Shown: piece after piece, positions 10,340-20,677 of the stretch
Layout of the letters: each line of letters starts with the position of its first letter
Position numbering within the stretch: the stretch's first letter is position 1
Assembly (NCBI GenBank): GCA_019671005.1
Contig: CM033745.1
Coordinates: forward strand, 40,593,834-40,657,833
Source: Hibiscus mutabilis
Taxonomy: Eukaryota; Streptophyta; Magnoliopsida; Malvales; Malvaceae
Direction of reading: 5' to 3'
DNA: 64,000 bases
Notes under the pieces: model-generated
Told to the model about the DNA's origin: nothing
What the model saw: the letters and a program-made list of their open reading frames with translations, nothing else
Database searches by the model: none
Translations under genes and position numbers: made by a program

Positions 10340-10830
10340 TCTCCCCCTTAAGAACAATTTGTCCTCAAATTTTACCTAAACTGAAGAGATGAGGGTATTT
10401 CTTCCTTATAGTCTCATTGGTTCCCAGGTTGCTTCTTCAACGGCGTGGCTCCTTTAGAGCACTTTAACCAATGGAACATATTTATTGCGAAGTCTTTTAA
10501 CTTCTTTTGCAAGAATCTGAACTGGTTCCTCTTTGTAGGATAGATTAGGTTGAATTTCTACAGTTTCAGGCTCGATGATATGCGAAGGGTCAGAGCGGTA
10601 CTTTTAGAGCATCGATACATGGAATACATCGTGGATCTTACTAAGTTCCAAGGGCAACGATAATCGGTAAGCCATAGGGCCAGCTTTTTCAATAACCTTG
10701 AAAGGTCCAATAAATCAAGGACTAAGCTTTCCCTTTTTACCAAACCTCAGAACTTTCTTCCATGGTGAAACCTTAAGGAAGGCTTTCTCACCAACTTCAT
10801 ACCGTATATCCCTTCACTTTAGGTTGGCAT
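10340..10830 (-). pseudogene. TEK1 integrase C-terminus and chromo-like domain
   Basis: Minus-strand pieces in broken frames: EEPVQILAKEVKRLRNKYVP, then a stop, then RSHAVEEATWE at about 10430-10540, a degenerate chromodomain as found at the end of Tekay-type integrases. Upstream are remains of the integrase C-terminal DNA-binding region. In active relatives the domain is thought to guide insertion towards heterochromatin; that role here is inference from the family. Confidence 0.7.
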
Positions 10831-11810
10831 AGACCTTTTTCGGTCGAAGGCAACTTTCAAGTGATCATGGATGATGGTAACCCATTCTTCAGTTTCCCAA
10901 GATCCGTCAACACAATGGAGTTCTACAACGCCTACCATATAATGCTTCATACGGTGCCATCTTAATGAAAGCTTCATAACTGTTGTTGTATACAAATTCA
11001 ATGAGAGGTAGGGATTTCTCTCAAGATCCACAAAAATCAATAATGCATGCAGTAGCATGTCTTCTAGAATCTGTACAAATGGATTCAATATCGATACACA
11101 TTTTCAATGATTTAAAGAGAGAAGTCTTTTGATGATTACCTGAATTACCCTTTCTGACTGGTCGTCAGACTAAGGGTGGAAAACAGTACTAAGATTAACT
11201 CTGGTGCCCAGAGCTCCTTGCAATGTTCTCCAGAATTGAGAAGAAAATCGGGGATCTCAATTAGAGATGATGGATTGTGGGACTCCGTAGAGTCGAATAA
11301 CTTCCTTGATATACAAGTCAGCCAACTTTGGAAGACCGTAGTCTATTCTAATCGGTAAGAAATGTGCTGACTTGGTGAAATAGTCCACAATGATCCAAAT
11401 TGCATCGTACTTAGCATGAGTTAAAGGTAGACCACTAAAAAAATCCACTGTGACCTTCTCCCACTTCCACTAGGGTAATTCAATAGGTTGTAATAATCCA
11501 GTAGGAACACGGTGCTCAACTTTAACACGTTGGCACGTAAGGTACTTTGATACGAGTCGATTATGGCTTGCTTCATGCCTGGCCACCAGTAAAGTTCCCA
11601 AAGGTCCTTGTACATCTTTACAGAACCCAGGTGAATGGGAAAAGAACTCGAATGAGCTTCCTTAAGAATATCAATACGAAGAGATTCATCGTTGGGCACA
11701 CAAACCTGATCATGAAAACATAAGAGTCCTTCAGAACTAATTCTGAAGTCAGGATTATCATGCAGCTTAGAGACAATATATTGGAATTCGGGGTCTTCAT
11801 CTTGCAATGT
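10831..11810 (-). pseudogene. TEK1 integrase, zinc-binding and catalytic core
   Basis: The N-terminal part (11421-11807) has HLGSVKMYKDLWELYWWPGM, with the following Cys pair only in a shifted frame (YLTCQRVKVEH). The core starts as WKWEKVTVDFFSGLP and continues in frame 11257-11448 with YDAIWIIVDYFTKSAHFLP and GVPQSIISN. The second catalytic position reads SN where the family has SD, followed by a stop. A DDQSERVIQ segment with the catalytic Glu is readable near 11160-11180. Several frame changes; not functional. Confidence 0.8.
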
Positions 11811-11967
11811 TTTTATTCTTGAAATAATAGTAGACTAAACTTGAAGTTCAGCTACGAGACAACGATGCTTTTGAAGTCAAAATGAGAATTAATACCTCAA
11901 GGAGCTGCAATACAATGACATTAAGATGAGTCAGTGTACTAAACAATGCATAGGATTTCAATGTTTA

Positions 11968-12777
11968 TCAACAATACTTACCAGGCAAAGGTTTATGGTT
12001 GAGCGCATTAGCAACAACGTTGGCCTTGCCCGAGTGATAGTCAATGACAAGATCATAGTCTTTAAGGAGTTCCATCCATCTCTGTGGCCAAAGATTCAAA
12101 TCCTTTTGAGTCAATAGATATTTGAGGCTTTTGTGATCGGTAAAAATGTAACATTTCTCTCCGTAGAGATAATGTCTCCAGATTTTCAATGCAAAGACAA
12201 CTGCAGCAAATTCTAGATCATGAGTGAGGTAATTCATCTCATATGGCTTTAACTGTCTAGAAACATAAGCTATAACTTGGCCTTCTTGCATCAATACACA
12301 TCCTAACCTGATATGCGAAGCATCACTATAGACTGTGTAGTCCTTTTCAAACTTGGGTTGGGTTAGAACCAGTGCGTGAGTCAAAACTTGTTTCAATTGA
12401 TCAAAACTTCTTTGTTGTTCCTTGGTCCAAACAAATGGAGCTTCTTTCCTCAGTAGCTTAGTCAATGGAGTTGCTATCATAGAGAACCTTTTGACAAATC
12501 TCCTATAATAATGAACAAGACCAAGGAAACTTCTCGCCTCTCCAATGTTCTTCGGTGAATGCCAATCAAGGATATCTTGGATCTTCTTCAGATCTACTTG
12601 GATGCCCGAAGCCAATATAATGTGCCCAAGAAAGGCAACTTCAGTGAGCCAAAACTCACACTTAGAGAATTTGGCAAACAACTGCTTCTCCCGAAGGGTT
12701 TGAAGCACAATGCGGAGGTGATCATGATGCTCAACAGTATTCTTGGAATAGATCAGAATATCATCAACGAATACCAC
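11968..12777 (-). pseudogene. TEK1 RT C-terminal part and RNase H
   Basis: Open frame of 269 codons starting inside the RT active site (VFVDDILIYSKN). It continues through FLGHIILASGIQVD and SFLGLVHYYRRFVKRFSMIA (RT thumb/connection). RNase H follows with VYSDASHIRLGCVLM, LTHDLELAAVVFALKIWRHY (here HDLEFA) and FTDHKSLKYLLTQKDLNL. It ends before the integrase linker. This is the best preserved part of TEK1. Confidence 0.88.
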
Positions 12778-13407
12778 TACGAACTTGTCAAGATAGGGTC
12801 TGAAAACTTAATTCATTAAATCCATAAAATTTGTCGGTGTATTGGTTAGCCCGAAGGATATTACCAAGAATTCGTAGTGACCGTATCTTGTACAGAAAGC
12901 AATTTTGGGTACATCACATTCTTTGACTCTCATCTAATTATACCTAGACCTTAAATTGATCTTGGAAAACACAAAGGCATCCTTAAGCTGATCGAATAGG
13001 TCGTCTATCCTTGGTAATGGATATTTATTCTTGATGGTAACCTTATTCAACTGTCAGTAATCGATGTATAACCTCATGGATCCATCTTTCTTCTTGACAA
13101 AGAGGACTGGAGCTCCCCAAGGCGAAGAACTCAGTCGAATAAAGGCTTTATCAAGCAATTCTTGAATCTGGGCTTTCAATTCTTTCAGCTCAATGGCTAC
13201 CATTTGATAAGGTGCAATGGAAACTGTGGCAGTTCCAGGTTGCACTTCGATGCCAAATTCCACTTCATGGGTTGGAGGTAAACCTAGAAGTTCATTAGGA
13301 AAAACATCATGGAATTCACACACGGTGTCAATGTTTGATAAACGAGGTTCATCTTTGGCTTCCAATATCAAAGAATACAAGGAAGGGTTTCTTGAATTCA
13401 TAAAAAC
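12778..13407 (-). pseudogene. TEK1 RT N-terminal half
   Basis: The frame at 13054-13407 carries FHDVFPNELLGLPPTHEVEF and SSSPWGAPVLFVKKKDGSMR, the protease-RT joint and RT fingers. Between 12778 and 13054 the RT continues with in-frame stops, for example RYGHYEFLVISFGLTNTP. The codons at 13408-13467 upstream belong to solo LTR S1, not to pol. Confidence 0.83.
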
Positions 13408-16246
13408 TGTAACACCCCTTTCTCGACCAGGTTGAGAACCGAGTAGGAGAGTGCTACCAGTGAACAAAATGGTGATCGATATGATAAAATTTTAGTGATG
13501 CATAACACTTAATCATTATTATACCTTTCAAACATTACCCAGTATCAATATTAGCTCGATTTATCCCATTTGAAGCAATGACTAATCAATTAGGACCAAA
13601 TTTTAACTTTTACGAGTTATAGGGTCTAATTTGTAAATTTGACAACTTAGATGTCCTTTCCTGTAATTTACTATGCAATAATGAAATTCAATACATTAAC
13701 AGTAAGCTTGTAAAGTTTTATATCATTCCGATATCATTTACCCGTTCAATTAGACTATACAATAATCAATGACCATTTTGTAAACTATTCAAACTGTGTT
13801 TAATGTCTTTTAACAAAATTAACTACCACCGTACTAAAACACCTTGGTGACGTATTGGTAAGGGTGTACATGAATTGAGCTCCAAATGAAATTGTCCAAA
13901 CACGTATCGCCGTATAATTTAAATGCACAATTCCCACCAATTCAATAACTTGTATCGGTATAGCTTGACCTGTGTCGATACGGATTGACTAACATTGACT
14001 TTGACCATGACCAGTTTCGATACACCCCAAAATTGTATCAATGCATTTAAATGCCCAGACCTTACTACCAAAACATGTATCAATACACTTTAGACTTATA
14101 TTGATACGTTATGGTTAACTCATGCTTTCTCGGGCCAAATATACAAGGTTGTATCGATACAACTTGACTTATATCGGTACGTCCTGCACTGTAATATCAA
14201 TTTTTATCTGGTTTTTAGTCCAGTTGACCTAGCAATCAATGTCTAAATGCAATGAAACTTTACCAACAATATTTCAATGTTATAATCTACTTGCATGCCA
14301 AATTTTAGGGTTATTAGAATCCATTTACTAGGTTTTCACCTTTTAGTGCCAAATATGCTTATTTAGCCTCTTTTAGACAATTTCAAAAGGTTACTTAGAG
14401 CCTTTATGGCTTCCACAAGTCATGCAAATTACACACATATCAAAAGGGTTATAGATGACTAGTTTAACTACTTTGCCACCATACTAGGAGTTCATTAAGG
14501 CAAAACATATTACTTGGGCCTGTAGGGACTTGTCAACAATGTCGATTCTCTGATCTTCAACAGTGGAATCCTTAACCTGAAATGTATGAAATAAAATGCA
14601 TTAGGCATGTATTTCCTAGTGAGGTAGTCACAACTAAACACTTTATTCAGTGAAATGCATCCCAAATCATATCTTAACAATAACAATGCAATGAATCAAT
14701 AGTAGCAATGCAATGTTCATGTTCAATAACAATAAGTCCATAGTTTAACAATAACCCTTGGATCAATTCAGAATAGGGGATACGCGAATTCCTACACCTC
14801 GCCAAATCAATGAATGGTCTAGTCCCTCTGCCTCGCCAATATGACCAACATCACAATACATCTCTACGCCTCGAAAAATCAATATAGGCTGTAGCCAAAG
14901 GACCATAGTCCACCCGTACACTGAGCTCATAAATTCTATGGCATACCAATTGTATCCAAAGTCCTCTCGAATCCAAGGTCCGATGACAATGTTGAAAATC
15001 AACGTTCAATAACAATAGCAATGTTTAATGCTTCTTATCAATAAGCAATGTTTTGATGTCAATGTTCAATAGCAATATCAATAACAATGGCAATGTTCAA
15101 TGATCTCAATGACAATAGCAATAGTCGATGCTTCACTTACAATGTTTCAATAACAATAACTATGTCGATATTAATGTACAATGACAATGACGATAATAAG
15201 AACAATGACTATACTTTGTATCAAATGTTTAATGCTTCAATAATTCAATGACTATATCAATGGAGAAATCAATAACAATGATCGATGGCGATGGTTATGG
15301 CTATTACGATATCGATGTCTGATACTCAATACCATGACTTACCTCTACTTACCAACAATATCCACTAAGTGGTTCGATGAAATATTCCCTAACAATAATG
15401 TTAGCAATGCTATATATAATGACAATGGAATCGGGAACGGTACCTAGCCTAATCTCGCAACTTTGACTACACTTACCTTGATAATTTGAAGCTTCTACGG
15501 CTCTCGGATAACAATCCCCTTGTTCTTAGCTTTCAGTGAAGATGATGGTTGCTCTCCTTCAATTTCTTGAGCTAGGTAAACAATAGGATTGTGTTAGAAT
15601 CCGAAATCACTATAATGATATCAAAATCATTATCTAAACTCAATATAGACAATATCTATAAATTTTCCATGGATAGCCAAAAGCTAGCTTGAGATTACTT
15701 TCAAGTCCTCCATGGATTTCAACAATTGTTTGGGGAAAATAGCTTACCTGATCAGTAGGAACATTTTGATAATAATAAACAAAAGAAAATCTAAACTTCA
15801 CTCCTCCAACAATGGTGGTGCTTGCTTAGGAGAAGAAGGTGATAGCAATAGGGAGGTACTTGCTTACTAGAGTATCGGGTAAGACTCATCCTTTATCTAT
15901 TTACTCTATTTTAATAGGAATATGTTTCCTTCCTTTGAAGGAATTGTTCTTGATCATCCCACGTATGGATGATTAAAATTGAGGAGGGGCTAATCACAAG
16001 GTTAGTCCCTCAACTCTCAATTCTCTATACTTTTACCCTTAAACTTTCAATTTCTATAATTTAGCCACTAAACAGGTTTCCAATACTTCTGATACAGTCC
16101 TTAGACACTACTTCGACTCAATTAGAGTCTGATATTGATACAATTGATCTTGCGATCAATGTCAATACAATATTTGAATAATTATGATATAGGGTTTTCG
16201 GTCACCGGATCCTAATTCTGACTAGGCTGAATTTCGGGGTGTTACA
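13408..16246 (-). repeat. S1, solo LTR of the TEK1 family inside TEK1 pol
   Basis: 2839 bp with perfect inverted ends (TGTAACACCCC ... GGGGTGTTACA). Flanking 5-mers are AAAAC (13403-13407) and AAAAT (16247-16251), an imperfect target duplication. Its right end matches the TEK1 3' LTR in the same orientation. No internal region, primer site or polypurine tract is present. Taking it out with one duplication copy restores a continuous frame (GKENIIF then MNSRNPSL). The short frame at 14763-15002 inside is not taken as a gene. It likely shows the full LTR length of this family. Confidence 0.85.
15001..15330. repeat. Degenerate CAATAACAATG-type repeat field in S1
   Basis: Irregular repetition of CAATAACAATRGCAATGTTCAATG-like words, with unit boundaries blurred. 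It resembles low-complexity expansion within an LTR. No coding potential. Confidence 0.6.
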
Positions 16247-16272
16247 AAAATAATGTTCTCCTTGCCAAGGCC

Positions 16273-16647
16273 TCAAAGATAAAATTTCCTCTTACTACAA
16301 TCTACCCAAGCTTGATGTTCACTGAGCCAATCTAAACCCAATATAACATCAAACTCGTGGATCGGTAATGCTAATAAATTGGCCAAAAATGGAATCCCTT
16401 GAAACAATAAGGAACAATTCTTACATACAAGGTTCACGGTGACACAATCACCCAATGGATTGGTTACAGAGATTCTCGATACTATGGGTTCAGAAGACAA
16501 TCTATGTTTTTTAACTAACACATTGCTTATAAAAGAGTGAGTAGAACCAGGGTCAATTATTGCATATAAGGAATGTGAATACAATTCAATGGTACCTACA
16601 ATGACATCAAGTTCATCTTCCTCCTCCCTGCTCCTCACATGGTACAT
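16273..16647 (-). pseudogene. TEK1 aspartic protease
   Basis: Open frame of 124 codons. It has the retropepsin active site in AIIDPGSTHSFIS (about residues 29-41) and the conserved end FDVILGLDWLSEHQAWVDC. It is followed by a stop (KFYL*) and then the S1 insertion point. The family enzyme processes Gag-Pol. The active Asp is kept, but the polyprotein is broken on both sides. Confidence 0.82.
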
Positions 16648-16649
16648 CT

Positions 16650-17400
16650 AGGCATGGGCCTTTGATTCCTACATGTTCGATGGTTTTCCCGAGCCTCTAG
16701 GTCTCCCTGCAGCTCCTAATGATCCTTGTTTTGATCCCTTGCCTCGAAAGGATTGAGCGGGGGATGCAATATTAGCTGGTGTAGCAGAAGATTTGGTTGC
16801 ATTGAGAGGGCAATCTCTGATGAAATGGCCTTGCTCGCTATAATAGAAACAAGCCCAAGACTGCTTGCGACATTGACCTACTAGATGTCAATTCTGATAA
16901 TAGTTACAAACAAGGTACTGAGAGCTTCGATTTGAGCATCCAATGCTATCAACTGAGGTGGCCTTAGCAAAGGACTGTGTTATAGTCTATGGCTTCTCAA
17001 AATTCCAGTACGAGAAGGCTGTAGATACACACTCTGTTTAGGGCATTGGTATTTTCCTTTCTTGTTCCAATTAGGAGGTCGAGAATCATCCCTAAATCTC
17101 TTTTTTGATTTGCCCGATCCACCAGTCCTTTAGGCTTTCTGTGTTGCTTCAGTGGCTTTGACTCGGTTCACGAGATCTCGGAAATCAGTAATGCCCAAAG
17201 CGGTGAACATAGGGCGTAGCTCGTCACTAAGCCCAACAATGAACAATCGTCACTTCTCTTCCTCCTTTTTAATGTATTCAGCACCGTACCTACAGTACTT
17301 GCAGAAGTCATAGATGTACTGCTCAATAGGTCGTCCACCTTGCTTGAGATGGAGGAGCAGAAAAATTATCCGGCGATCACCACCACAGATCCATGTACGA
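16650..17400 (-). pseudogene. TEK1 Gag, C-terminal half with defective zinc knuckle
   Basis: From upstream: LKQGGRPIEQYIYDFCKYCR and YGAEYIKKEEEK in the frame 17250-17471, then FRDLVNRVKATEA (about 17140-17190), both typical of Tekay-type Gag. The zinc knuckle at about 16800-16850 reads CFYYSEQGHFIRDC: spacing is C-x2-C-x4-H-x4-C but the second Cys is Tyr. Stops interrupt the frame. Upstream of about 17360 the homology to Gag is lost and another repeat begins, so the first codons of the 17250-17471 frame are not Gag. Confidence 0.72.
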
Positions 17401-18896
17401 GGAATGAATCGGGGTGAAAAGGGTGAAGATATTAAATATATAGAGGGTTTAGAGGGTTTTTCCAAAAGCATTAATGATTGCTAGATCTCTTATGCCTTTA
17501 TATAGCCTTTGAAATCCTAATTCAACTCATATTAGGATTGCAATATATATATATATACATATAATCCTAATTTAAATTTAATTAGGATTTCAATAAATAT
17601 ATTAAATATAATATAATCTAAATTCAAATTAACTAGGATTTCAATATATATATTAAATATATATAATCTCAATTCAACATTAATTAGGATTTCAATATAT
17701 ATATTAAATATATATAATCTCAATTCAACATTAATTAGGATTTCAATATTTATATATTAATATATATAATCTCAATTCAACTTTAATTAGGATTTCAATA
17801 AATATATAATTTAAATCTAATTATAATATTTATATATTAAAAGAGTCATAATTATAATAATTATTTTCTTTTAATATTTATCCAATAGTTAAATTATATA
17901 TATATCAAATATATATTAATTTAACTAGATTCGTGTACAACAAATTTGTACATATATAATTTGTTTAATATATGCTCATTTCAACCTTGGGTGTGACCAT
18001 GTAGGTTCATGTAACGTTAGTAGTAAATATTAGAACATTTATAATATTACAAACAATGAGTGACATCTAGCAATATGTCATTGTCACATAAGTTACAAGA
18101 AATCATGATTTGACATAGCCTTTTCACGATTAACTCTTTCATGTATTACATCCTTTTGTCCTTTATATTTAGATTGGACACAAGTCATGGAACAGTCAAA
18201 CTTGTATAGTCCATCTAATATTTCTTGATATCTTGAGTAGACTATTATAAACGAATAACTATGATATCACATATCAACTTATTCGAGCATGACCATGCAT
18301 TTCTAGTCTCACTCAATCAAGTGGCTTACCATATTATTCGTATTATGTAGGAGGGACAAATCCTATCTTGATCAACCATATCTTATTATATAGATTGTGA
18401 CATATCCAATATCAGTCTTTATAGAGTAGTCAGTTACGATACACGTTTGACTGTATCAAAATATGTTACTCACGATGTTGAAATAATGATGATCTCAAGC
18501 CTGCGGATCATACATGTAGTTATCATTATGAGCAATGTTGTGACTGTCACTTAATAATCCAAGAAACATGCTCATAGTGGGTTAGACCAGTATGTCGTTC
18601 TCTAACACATACTTATGTATTGATTTTGACATCTCCATGTCAATGACAACACTTTGTCTTCAATCAACTACATATTAGTCTTAATGCATTATTGTTGTCC
18701 ATTCTCACAATAATACTCGACTAAGGACATTTAAGAATAACCATATTATTCTATGGACTTTATTATAATTCAATTTATTTATGCACGCATAATTGTAACT
18801 AAAACTAATAATGAAAATGCCTCTTTATGAATAAACAAGGTAAAAACAAATGTCATTTACAATCATCTTATGTTGATCTTTGCGCATACTCTAACA
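17401..18896 (-). repeat. Orphan LTR-like block (superfamily uncertain)
   Basis: AT-rich, gene-free DNA. On the minus strand it starts TGTTAGAGTATGCGC at 18896 and reaches a TATATAAAGG box near 17500, followed by a leader-like stretch up to the Gag junction near 17360-17400. This layout looks like the U3-R of an LTR, possibly Ty1/copia, cut off at the TEK1 junction. I could not find a matching target duplication (right flank CTTTG) or the other terminus, so the call is tentative. The frames at 17532-17723 are repeat artefacts. Confidence 0.4.
17516..17808. repeat. About 51-bp AT-rich tandem repeat, six units
   Basis: Units follow the pattern CTCAATTCAACNTTAATTAGGATTTCAATA plus a run of TA dinucleotides. 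They begin near 17518, 17568, 17620, 17669, 17720 and 17772. The third to fifth units are the most alike. It lies upstream of the TATA-like box of the orphan LTR, where some plant LTRs carry enhancer-like tandem repeats. Confidence 0.8.
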
Positions 18897-19150
18897 CTTT
18901 GGGTATCGGTACAGAGGCTTCCGTATCGGTACGCAAAGTGTTCTCTGGAAATCAAAATGCTTTTGCGTATTAGTACGAGGAAAGACCGTACCGCTACGAG
19001 CAGTCATTTTTTTTACTTTTAAGACATTTTGAAAATATGTTCGAGTCAAAAATCTTTTCAAAAACCTTTCAAATGTATTTTCAAGTTGAATGGACCTTGA
19101 ATTAATTTTACAATATTTGTTCAAGTCCAAAAACATTATTCATTGAGTTA
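18897..19150. other. Gene-free segment with GTATCGGTACG-type words
   Basis: Starts with repeated near-palindromes (GTATCGGTAC at about 18903 and 18921, then CGTATTAGTACG). The same word type occurs in S1 at 13900-14190, so this may be a scrap of a TEK-family LTR. The frame at 18891-19136 is not credible as a gene. Confidence 0.35.
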
Positions 19151-19654
19151 TATAAAAAATAAATATCTCAACAGTTTGGCTAAGACTATTGGCCCAATAT
19201 CCAGATTATATGATTTGTTTCCAAAAGATAAGATGACAACTATATTTTACGAAGGTAATGCATAATGTATAGCCCAATTGAAATGAGGATATATCAAAGG
19301 AGATAGAATGAAACATATTTCCTCAAATTTTCATCCTTCATAATCTTTCAAGTATTAATTTGGAATATATGTTAACTAGTGCATTGTGTACTTTAACATT
19401 TGAAGATTTTATTCAAGATTGAATGATAGAAGACTCTAATATCTTCGTGATGCATGTATAAGGGAAAATACACGTTGTACTATTTTTTCCTTATCCATGA
19501 TTTTGTCCCATTGAATTTTCCTAAAAAGGTTCTTAATGAGATAGTATGTCATGTGTATTGAAATATAATGTACTCTTTTTCCTTAATTGGTTGTTGCCCC
19601 TCATGATTTTTCAAGATTTTAACGGGTACATATTTTGGGACAACTAAGGGGAAG
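19151..19654 (+). pseudogene. COP2, decayed 3' end of a Ty1/copia pol
   Basis: Plus strand. A heavily mutated version of the region after copia RNase H: fragments such as MKHISS near 19310 and the family's tail with a Phe/Pro-rich stretch (19480-19600, CCCATTGAATTTTCCTAAAA) are recognisable. It runs into a purine-rich tract (AAGGGGAAG, 19646-19654) right before an LTR start. No usable reading frame remains. The upstream part of the element is missing. Confidence 0.55.
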
Positions 19655-19882
19655 TGTTATAAATAATATTTATGTAAATGACCATTCACCTTTCATTTTC
19701 TTGTCCCTTGGCCTTTCATCTTCTTGTACATCCCAAACACTTAAGTAACATGTTTTTTGTTCTATAAATAGTGACATTGTAAAGATCATATATATATATA
19801 TACAAGAAATAGAAGAAAATTATATTATGTTCATGTTTTGTTCTTCTACTTCCATAGTTTATATTTCAATAGTTTTTTAACA
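19655..19882 (+). repeat. COP2 3' LTR
   Basis: 228 bp, starting TGTTATAAATAATAT directly after a polypurine tract and ending TTTTTTAACA. It has a TATA box (TATAAATA, 19763-19770) and a short TA microsatellite (19789-19802). Size and ends fit a small Ty1/copia LTR. It lies about 800 bp upstream of the UBC7-type start codon and in the same orientation. Confidence 0.7.
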
Positions 19883-20565
19883 AATGTAATATTACAATAA
19901 TTATTTATTAGTTACTGTTGACGGTATATATACTATGTTATCGATATTATTTAAATATTGAATTTGACTTAGTGGTTAAGCATTTTTTTTATTTCTAATA
20001 GACCTGGATTCAAACTCTTTTAATTTTATTTTTACTTTCTTTAATCCTCTCCAATGATATAACCTTAATTAAAATATGTTGTTAACTTTTAATCAAATGT
20101 TGGTCTCAGTTCAATGATTGAAGCACTCAATCCTTTTCTCAAATTTATTGGGTTCAATTAGTCTTCTTGCGAACTTTGGGTTAATTTTTTTCTCTAACGA
20201 AACAATGATACAAATCACCCTATTGAATGACAAAATTTATTGGAATAATTTAAAATTGTGATCAATGATAGAATGTGTTAGTAATGAAAACTGAATGTAT
20301 AATTATACTAATTTTTTAACTATCACATTAGTTTCTTTGTTGACTGATAACATATTACTTAATTAATATAATTTAAATAGTTAAGTGAACCAATTGACAA
20401 TTAATAAATTAGTGATCAAAATAGAAGTTCACCCTAACTAAGTGACTATTCAAGTAGTTTACCATAATATTTATTTGACTAATGATATTAAAATTACCCA
20501 AGATAAAAATAAAACTACATTTTATCTTCTAGCAGCACATTACAAAAATCGAAATTTAACATATC
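19883..20565. other. Upstream region of the UBC7-type gene
   Basis: No ORF. It contains a tRNA-like pair of motifs (GACTTAGTGGTTAAGC near 19966 and GGATTCAAACTC near 20006), possibly a SINE remnant. Otherwise AT-rich intergenic or promoter sequence. I see no other repeat with clear ends. Confidence 0.4.
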
Positions 20566-20573
20566 TATAAATA
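20566..20573 (+). promoter_or_regulatory. TATA box of the UBC7-type gene
   Basis: TATAAATA, about 105 bases upstream of the ATG. Spacing predicts a start of transcription near 20600, giving a 5' leader that would include the CT repeat. Confidence 0.65.
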
Positions 20574-20640
20574 GCAACGAAGTGTCGGCTTTTAATTTCC
20601 TCTAATTTGTTCCTCTCTCTTCAAATCGCAGGGCTTTTTC

Positions 20641-20669
20641 ATCTCTCTCTCTCTCTCTCTCTCTCTCTA
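20641..20669 (+). repeat. CT microsatellite in the 5' leader
   Basis: An almost pure run of (TC)n just before the start codon. Pyrimidine-rich CT runs near the transcription start are common in plant housekeeping genes. Length is likely to vary between individuals. Confidence 0.85.
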
Positions 20670-20677
20670 TTGTTTAT

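Larger units (their letters stand above)
9776..17400 (-). mobile_element. TEK1, Tekay/Del-type chromovirus (Ty3/gypsy), split and truncated
   Basis: Minus-strand element with 3' LTR remnant (9776-10336), polypurine tract, chromo-like domain, integrase, RNase H, RT, protease and Gag zinc knuckle, ending in Gag near 17400. ATH1 interrupts its 3' LTR and solo LTR S1 (13408-16246) interrupts the protease-RT joint. The domain order and the degenerate chromodomain (EEPVQILAKE, then VEEATWE) point to the Tekay clade. The 5' LTR and Gag start are missing; sequence beyond about 17400 belongs to another repeat. Stops and frame changes are spread through pol, so this is an old, dead copy. Confidence 0.82.

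Noticed and set aside
13408..13467. N-terminal extension of TEK1 RT frame (MFTGSTLLLG)
   Set aside because: These codons are the terminus of solo LTR S1 and not part of pol.
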